A DNA stretch of 64,000 bases from Labrys monachus (GTDB lineage: Bacteria; Pseudomonadota; Alphaproteobacteria; Rhizobiales; Labraceae): contig NZ_JAUSVK010000001.1 of NCBI RefSeq assembly GCF_030814655.1, forward strand, positions 5,339,001-5,403,000, read 5' to 3'. Positions 59,565 through 64,000 of the stretch are shown one piece after another; positions within the stretch are counted from its first letter, which is position 1; each line of letters starts with the position of its first letter. Below the pieces are notes generated by a model. It was not told the origin of the DNA. It ran no database searches and saw only the letters and a program-made list of their open reading frames with translations. Both the position numbers and the translations under genes were made by a program.

Positions 59565-61142
59565 ATGGAAACACGCGCGCATAATGCCCTGATCGGATTG
59601 TTCACTCTGGCCGTGGTGGCGGCGGCGCTCGGCTTCGTGGTGTGGTTCGCCCGCATTTCCGACAGCCAGGCGGTCAAGCATTTCGAGATCGACTTCGTCG
59701 GATCGATCAGCGGCCTTACCGTGGGATCCAGCGTCACCTTCAACGGCCTGCGGGTCGGCCAGGTCGACACGCTCGACCTCAATCCCCAGGATCCCTCGCG
59801 CGTCATCGCCATCATCAGCGTCAGGGATACAACGCCGGTGAAGGTCGATACCTCCGCCCGGCTCGAATTCACCGGCATCACCGGCGGGGCCAACATCCAG
59901 CTCTACGGCGGCAAGCCCAATACGGCGGACCTGGAGCCCCAGGCGGGGCAGAAATATGCGATCATCGTGGCGCAGCGCTCCGAACTGCAGAATCTCGTGG
60001 ACGGCGCTCGCGATACCGTCAACCAGGCCGCGCAGACGATGAACCACGTCGATACCTGGCTCAACGAAAACGAGTCGAGCATCACCGCGACGGTTCACAA
60101 CATCCAGACCTTCACCAAGGCATTGGCCGACAATTCGGGCAATGTCTCCGACTTCCTGCAGACCACCGGCGACGCCGCCAAGAGCATTTCGCGGCTCGCC
60201 GACAACCTCAACGGCATGTCCGGCGATCTCCAGTCGCTGCTGCAGGCGGTCTCGCCGGCCAAGGTCAATCATATCGTCGACAACGTCTCCACTGCCTCGG
60301 ATCAGCTGGTGTCGTTCGCCAAGGCCTTCGACAGCGGCAAGGCGCAGGCTGCGGTCGACAATATCGAGGCCTTCAGCAAGACGCTGGCCGACGCGCGCCA
60401 GCCGCTCTCCACTTTCGCCACCAACGCCTCTTCGCTGGCCGACCGCCTCAACACGATGGCGCCGAAGCTCGATGCCACGCTGGACAGCATCCGGCAGATT
60501 ACCGCGGCCGTCGACAGCACCAAGATCGGCGATGTCGTCGACAACGTCACCAACTTCACCGCGGCCCTCGGCAACAATGCCGACGAACTGACGGGATTCA
60601 TCAAGGATGCCCGCAAGGTTTCCGGCGATCTCGCTGCGATGACGCCGAAGGTCGGCGGCGCCTTCGACAATTTCAACAAGGTTGCGAGCGCCATCGACTC
60701 CAGCAAGATCAACGACATCGTCGACAATTTCAATCGATTTTCGAAGACGCTGGGCGACTCCTCGGCGCAGGTCAAGCAGGTCGTCGCCGATGCCGGCGAC
60801 ATTTCCCGCAAGCTCAACAATGCGGCGGACCAGCTCGACGGCATCATGAAGAACATCACGACGATGACGTCCAACCCGAACAGCCAGGGCATGTTCGCGG
60901 AAATCACCGAGACGGCGAAATCGATCCGCATCCTCGCCAACAATCTCGACGCGCGCACGGCGGTGCTCGCCAAGAACCTGACGCAGTTCAGCGGGTCCGG
61001 CCTGCGCGACTATCAGCAGATCGCCATCGACGGACAGCGAACGCTGCAGAACATCCAGCGCACCCTCAACAGCCTCCAACGGAATCCGCAGCAGCTGATC
61101 TTCGGGCCGAAATCGTCGATCCCCGACTATAAGGGCAAATAG
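59565..61142 (+). CDS. mlaD: MlaD family protein with long repeat-containing C-terminal region
   Basis: A 525-residue protein with an N-terminal transmembrane helix (IGLFTLAVVAAALGFVVWFA) and an MCE domain (residues about 38-117, EIDFVGSISGLTVGSSVTFN to ITGGANIQLYGGK). The rest, far longer than E. coli MlaD, is a mostly helical periplasmic region. Three similar blocks begin near residues 260, 321 and 382 (AAVDNIEAFSKTLAD, DVVDNVTNFTAALGN, DIVDNFNRFSKTLGD), 61 residues apart, with a related fourth near 234. Such regions could form a long helical channel that spans the periplasm. The end is SSIPDYKGK. Confidence 0.93.
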   Translation: METRAHNALIGLFTLAVVAAALGFVVWFARISDSQAVKHFEIDFVGSISGLTVGSSVTFNGLRVGQVDTLDLNPQDPSRVIAIISVRDTTPVKVDTSARLEFTGITGGANIQLYGGKPNTADLEPQAGQKYAIIVAQRSELQNLVDGARDTVNQAAQTMNHVDTWLNENESSITATVHNIQTFTKALADNSGNVSDFLQTTGDAAKSISRLADNLNGMSGDLQSLLQAVSPAKVNHIVDNVSTASDQLVSFAKAFDSGKAQAAVDNIEAFSKTLADARQPLSTFATNASSLADRLNTMAPKLDATLDSIRQITAAVDSTKIGDVVDNVTNFTAALGNNADELTGFIKDARKVSGDLAAMTPKVGGAFDNFNKVASAIDSSKINDIVDNFNRFSKTLGDSSAQVKQVVADAGDISRKLNNAADQLDGIMKNITTMTSNPNSQGMFAEITETAKSIRILANNLDARTAVLAKNLTQFSGSGLRDYQQIAIDGQRTLQNIQRTLNSLQRNPQQLIFGPKSSIPDYKGK

Positions 61143-61143
61143 A

Positions 61144-61752
61144 ATGCGTGGTGTCAGTGTGCGTCTTCGTCCCTTCCGGCCGGGCCTCGTCCTGCTCGGC
61201 GCCTCGCTTCTCTGCGGCTGTTCGATCCTCAGCGCCCCCGCGCCGGATACCTTCGACCTGACGGCGCCGAAACACGCCGCGGTGAAGGGAAACGGCCGTG
61301 CCCAGATCCTCATCGCCGAGCCCACCGCCCTTCAGGCGATCGACAGCGACCGCATCCTGATCCGTCCCGGCGACGGCAAGGTGACCTACCTGCCCGGTGC
61401 GCAATGGGCCGATCGCCTTCCCCGCCTCGTGCAGGCGCGCCTGATACAGACATTCGAGAACGCCCACCGGACCGGCATGGTCGGCAGGCCCGAGGACAAG
61501 TTCACCCCGGATGCCTCATTGGTGACCGAGATCCGCGACTTCCAGATCCAGGCGGCTTCCGGTCCGGTCGCGGTGGTGACGATCGCGGCGCGCATCGTCA
61601 GCCAGACCAGCGGCCGGATCATCGCCGCCAATCTGTTCACGGCAAGCGTTCCAGCGGCCGGGCTCAGCGGCCAGCAGGCGAGCGCAGCGCTCGACCAGGC
61701 TCTCGACCAGGTGCTCGTCGGCGTGATGACCTGGACCGTGGGCAAAGTCTGA
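61144..61752 (+). CDS. ABC-type transport auxiliary lipoprotein
   Basis: A 202-residue lipoprotein with a lipobox ending at Cys26 (LLCGCSIL) after a basic signal peptide. The mature part shows DTFDLTAPKHAAVKGNGRAQ, LIAEPTALQAIDSDRILIRP, ADRLPRLVQARLIQTFENAH and VTEIRDFQIQA, the pattern of the ABC transport auxiliary component (PqiC-like) family. It probably sits in the outer membrane as part of the Mla-type complex. It starts one base after the mlaD stop and is the last gene of the operon. Confidence 0.9.
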   Translation: MRGVSVRLRPFRPGLVLLGASLLCGCSILSAPAPDTFDLTAPKHAAVKGNGRAQILIAEPTALQAIDSDRILIRPGDGKVTYLPGAQWADRLPRLVQARLIQTFENAHRTGMVGRPEDKFTPDASLVTEIRDFQIQAASGPVAVVTIAARIVSQTSGRIIAANLFTASVPAAGLSGQQASAALDQALDQVLVGVMTWTVGKV

Positions 61753-61870
61753 AACCGAGTACGCCGCCTGGCGGCCGTCCGCGGGGGTAAGGCGCCACAA
61801 TCCAGCGGATCATCATTTTGTCGGGGCCGCCCGGCGCGGATATGCGCTCACTCAGGCCTGCGTTTGGAGA

Positions 61871-61941
61871 GTCGATCACCGATCGACCTCTTCCTCTCCG
61901 GCGGGTTCGGTGTTTCAAAGAAGGGCGATCGGTGATCGCCC
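61871..61941. repeat. Paired palindromes in the convergent intergenic gap
   Basis: GTCGATC-ACC-GATCGAC (61871-61887) and GGGCGATC-GGT-GATCGCCC (61923-61941) are each inverted repeats. The 13-base core CGATCACCGATCG (61873-61885) is also the exact reverse complement of CGATCGGTGATCG (61926-61938), so the whole region can fold either as two hairpins or as one. It lies between the lipoprotein gene and the convergent 378-residue gene; a role in transcription termination is possible but there is no T run. Confidence 0.5.
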
Positions 61942-62003
61942 CTCCATCCCACGCCTTGCCAGTTGACGCATAGGGGCGAGCCGCCCGTGCGTGCCGTCGG
62001 CGC

Positions 62004-63140
62004 TCAGCTGAACAGCGCCGCCCTCTTCTTGAAGGGCATGGCTTCGATTTCGGCGACCGTCATCCGGGGCGCCGTGGGAAGACGCGACCAGGATGACGAA
62101 CGGACCAGCGCCTGAGGTTCGGCCTCTTTGGCCGGCGGTTCCTCGGGCTCCAGCCTGAGCGGCGCCGAGAAGACCGATTCCGCGTTCTCGGCCGGCTCTT
62201 CGTCGACGAAGGTCACCAGCCCGCTGCGAACCTGCTTCGGCGGTGCCTCGCGGGGCACGGCCAGCAGCGTCGCCATATCGAGCCGGCTGCGCCGTGACGC
62301 AGCCAGGTGATTGACGGGCAGCTTCAATTCCGGGCGCTGCGCATCGCGTGCCAGAAGCGCGTCGGCAGCCTCTTCGTCCAGTTCGAGGATCGGAAAAGGC
62401 TCCGAGGCGCTGCTTGTCGCAGGCGCCGCGCCCTCGGCGTCCGCGCCGGCTTCGACCGGTGCCGGCGCGCCCCGCACCGGAGGCTCAGACTCGGCCGGCG
62501 GTTCCTCGCTCGGGCCGGACGCGACATCCGGATCCGGCTGAGCCGCGGCAACGGCTTCCGGCTGCGTGGCCGCTACGGGTTCGGCCCCCGCTTCCGCGAC
62601 TGCATCCTGCTGCGCCTCGGCGACCGGCTCGTCCGCAACGGGTTCCGCCTGCGCCTGTGCGGCGATGGCCGGCGGCTCTGCGCCAATCTCGGTGTCGGAT
62701 TGAGCTGCGGGAGCCGGCTCGGGCAATCCTGCGGCAACCGTCTCGGCCGGCTGCCCGGCGACCGGCTCTTCGGCGGGCCCCGGTTCGCGCGGTTCGATAT
62801 CCGCCTCGATGCGGATGGCCTGGGAAGCCGACGCCGACATGCGCCGGATCGCCGCACCCGCGGTATCGGCCGAAAGCGGTATTTCCGCCTCGGCGATTGC
62901 CCGGGCGATATTCGCCATTCCCTTGGCGACCTCGCTGCGGGCATCCGTCGAAGCGGCGCTTTCGACCAGACGCTCCAGTCGGTGTATGGCGGCAAGCACC
63001 GCCGCCGTGTCGGCATTGCGATTCCGGCGGGCATATTCGGCCAGGAACCAGCGACCGCGCGCCGTTTCCATGACTGCCGCCTCGATGGCACCATAATCCT
63101 CTTCGCTCAGGAGAGGCTGCGGCGGAACCGGTTGCATCAA
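62004..63140 (-). CDS. Protein of unknown function with disordered Ala/Pro/Glu-rich middle
   Basis: A 378-residue protein with three parts. The first 115 residues look folded and helical (EEDYGAIEAAVMETARGRWF, LAEYARRNRNADTAAVLAAI), a pattern I have seen in uncharacterised Hyphomicrobiales proteins. Residues about 120-245 are low complexity (Ala, Glu, Pro, Val, Gln), so probably disordered. The C-terminal part ends with RMTVAEIEAMPFKKRAALFS, a short conserved-looking motif. No signal peptide or membrane segment is present. It is convergent with the mla operon. The role is unknown. Confidence 0.8.
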   Translation of the reverse strand: MMQPVPPQPLLSEEDYGAIEAAVMETARGRWFLAEYARRNRNADTAAVLAAIHRLERLVESAASTDARSEVAKGMANIARAIAEAEIPLSADTAGAAIRRMSASASQAIRIEADIEPREPGPAEEPVAGQPAETVAAGLPEPAPAAQSDTEIGAEPPAIAAQAQAEPVADEPVAEAQQDAVAEAGAEPVAATQPEAVAAAQPDPDVASGPSEEPPAESEPPVRGAPAPVEAGADAEGAAPATSSASEPFPILELDEEAADALLARDAQRPELKLPVNHLAASRRSRLDMATLLAVPREAPPKQVRSGLVTFVDEEPAENAESVFSAPLRLEPEEPPAKEAEPQALVRSSSWSRLPTAPRMTVAEIEAMPFKKRAALFS

Positions 63141-63187
63141 ATGGCGCTCGTCAATTTAAGAACACGGGCATGAAAATATTAACGAAT

Positions 63188-63203
63188 CACTCGAAGGCGA
63201 GTG
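63188..63203. repeat. Short inverted repeat in the dgcA-hypothetical gene gap
   Basis: CACTCG and CGAGTG are separated by AAGG in an A+T-richer stretch (63150-63205) just upstream of the 378-residue gene's start. It may be part of that gene's promoter region or a weak hairpin. The rest of the 63141-63341 gap shows nothing further. Confidence 0.3.
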
Positions 63204-63341
63204 TTACCTCTCTATAAGGCATACGGCCGGGGAGAGCTAACGCCCCGCCGAGTTTTCCCCGATGCCGTTGTTTCGTTCAAGGACCGCACCGGCCGCGACG
63301 CCCGTCCGTCGCCGCGCCCTGCCGAACCGCCGTCTCCGGGG

Positions 63342-64000
63342 TCAGCCCCAGAGGGCAGGATCGGGCGGATGGACAGTGCTGCCTTCATAGAGCAGGCCGG
63401 CTTGGCGGTCCTTCGCCAGCAGGAGCGGCCCGTCGAGGTCGACGACACGGGCCTGGCCGGCCAGGAGCAGCGCCGGCGCCATCGCCAGCGAGGTTCCGAC
63501 CATGCATCCGATCATCAGGTCGAAGCCGAGAGCGGAGGCGTCGCGGGCCAGCGCGATCGCTTCGGTCAGGCCGCCGGCCTTGTCGAGCTTGATGTTGATC
63601 GCGTCGTAACGCCCCGCCAGTCCGGGTAGGGAGGCCCGGTCATGCAGCGATTCGTCGGCGCAGACCGGGACGATGCGCTCGATTTCGGCAAGGGCGGCGT
63701 CCTCCGAGGCCGGCAGGGGCTGCTCGATCAGCACGACGCCGGCCTGTGCGCAGGCGGCGAAGTTGCGGGCGAGGTCGTCCGCCCGCCATCCCTCATTGGC
63801 ATCGACGATCAGGCTCGAATGCGGTGCGTTGCGCCGCACCGCCGCGATGCGCGCGGCATCGTCGGGCCTGCCGAGCTTCACCTTCAGCAGGGGCCGGTGC
63901 GCCGCGGCGGCGGCCGCCTCGCCCATGGCGTCGGCATCTCCGAGGGAGAGCGTATAGGCCGTCGTCACCGGGCGAGGCTGCGGCAGCCCGGCCAACTGCC
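63342..64000 (-). CDS. dgcA: N-acetyl-D-glutamate racemase DgcA (partial, runs off right edge)
   Basis: The visible 219 residues are the C-terminal two thirds of an enolase-superfamily dipeptide-epimerase-like enzyme: LLKVKLGRPDDAARIA (KxK acid/base), LIVDANEGW, VVLIEQPLPAS, VPVCADESLHD and INIKLDKAGGLTEAI, with the metal ligands in place. About 100 N-terminal residues should lie beyond the window. The annotation as DgcA rather than L-Ala-D/L-Glu epimerase rests on the presence of dgcN in the same window and remains an inference. Confidence 0.85.
   Translation of the reverse strand, partial: QLAGLPQPRPVTTAYTLSLGDADAMGEAAAAAAHRPLLKVKLGRPDDAARIAAVRRNAPHSSLIVDANEGWRADDLARNFAACAQAGVVLIEQPLPASEDAALAEIERIVPVCADESLHDRASLPGLAGRYDAINIKLDKAGGLTEAIALARDASALGFDLMIGCMVGTSLAMAPALLLAGQARVVDLDGPLLLAKDRQAGLLYEGSTVHPPDPALWG

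Overview
The window is a 64-kb stretch of high-GC chromosome (third codon positions strongly G/C) from an alphaproteobacterium, most likely a member of the Hyphomicrobiales (Rhizobiales). The evidence is a set of family-level markers: a cysteine-poor Mg-type HemB, DUF6163, an EipB-type envelope protein, HdaA next to polyphosphate kinase, a YumC-type ferredoxin-NADP reductase, a long malic enzyme with a phosphotransacetylase-like tail, a one-cysteine DksA, an AapP-type ATPase beside metC, and a DgcN/DgcA pair. I cannot name the genus. I saw no rRNA, tRNA, CRISPR array, prophage or insertion sequence. Coding density is high and no gene-free gap exceeds 300 bases.

Layout. 1-4.6 kb: DUF6163 (cut by the left edge), hemB, a Rdx/SelW-like redox protein, an unusual lipoprotein/LivH fusion, the N-degron leucyltransferase bpt and a small conserved-looking ORF. 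4.7-9.7 kb: a LacI regulator divergent from a ribose-type sugar ABC transporter (binding protein, double ATPase, permease), ending in a broken lactonase-like gene. 9.8-14.6 kb: L,D-transpeptidase, parC, a patatin/RssA-type hydrolase and a C-terminal MFS fragment. 14.6-17.6 kb: a LysR-linked cluster (DUF4865, cupin, tautomerase) and a CBS protein. 17.7-19.8 kb: a copper/cytochrome-oxidase assembly set (DUF2946-like, PCuAC, SCO, cytochrome c). 19.9-25.2 kb: dksA, YcjX/YcjF pair and a large secreted protein of unknown function. 25.2-38.3 kb: housekeeping block with malic enzyme, aspS, rnd, an MFS permease, ppx, ppk, hdaA, an AI-2E/PerM permease and a CDP-alcohol phosphatidyltransferase.

38.4-46.8 kb: proline iminopeptidase, aapP without its usual partners, metC, a four-gene envelope/lipid operon (eipB, PAP2 phosphatase, GT2, LAB_N protein) and parE. 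46.8-50.3 kb: a small secreted protein in an A+T-rich pocket, then clpS-clpA with a clear intrinsic terminator. 50.4-54.5 kb: a tightly overlapped operon for a secreted caspase-like protein, an M15 peptidase and a SixA-like phosphatase, divergent from a secreted ClpP-fold protein. 54.5-64 kb: universal stress protein, ferredoxin-NADP reductase, dgcN, a complete mlaEFD-plus-lipoprotein operon, a low-complexity protein of unknown function and dgcA (cut by the right edge).

Genes that appear to work together: bpt with clpS/clpA (leucylation of N-terminal Asp/Glu, then adaptor-mediated ClpAP degradation); parC with parE (topoisomerase IV, genes 32 kb apart); ppk with ppx (polyphosphate synthesis and hydrolysis); dgcN with dgcA (D-glutamate catabolism through N-acetyl intermediates, genes separated by the mla operon); and the copper genes, which probably serve cytochrome oxidase assembly. 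The least ordinary parts are the caspase/M15/SixA locus with its ClpP-fold neighbour, the lipoprotein-permease fusion, the 61-residue repeats in the MlaD protein, the isolated aapP, and two gene remnants.
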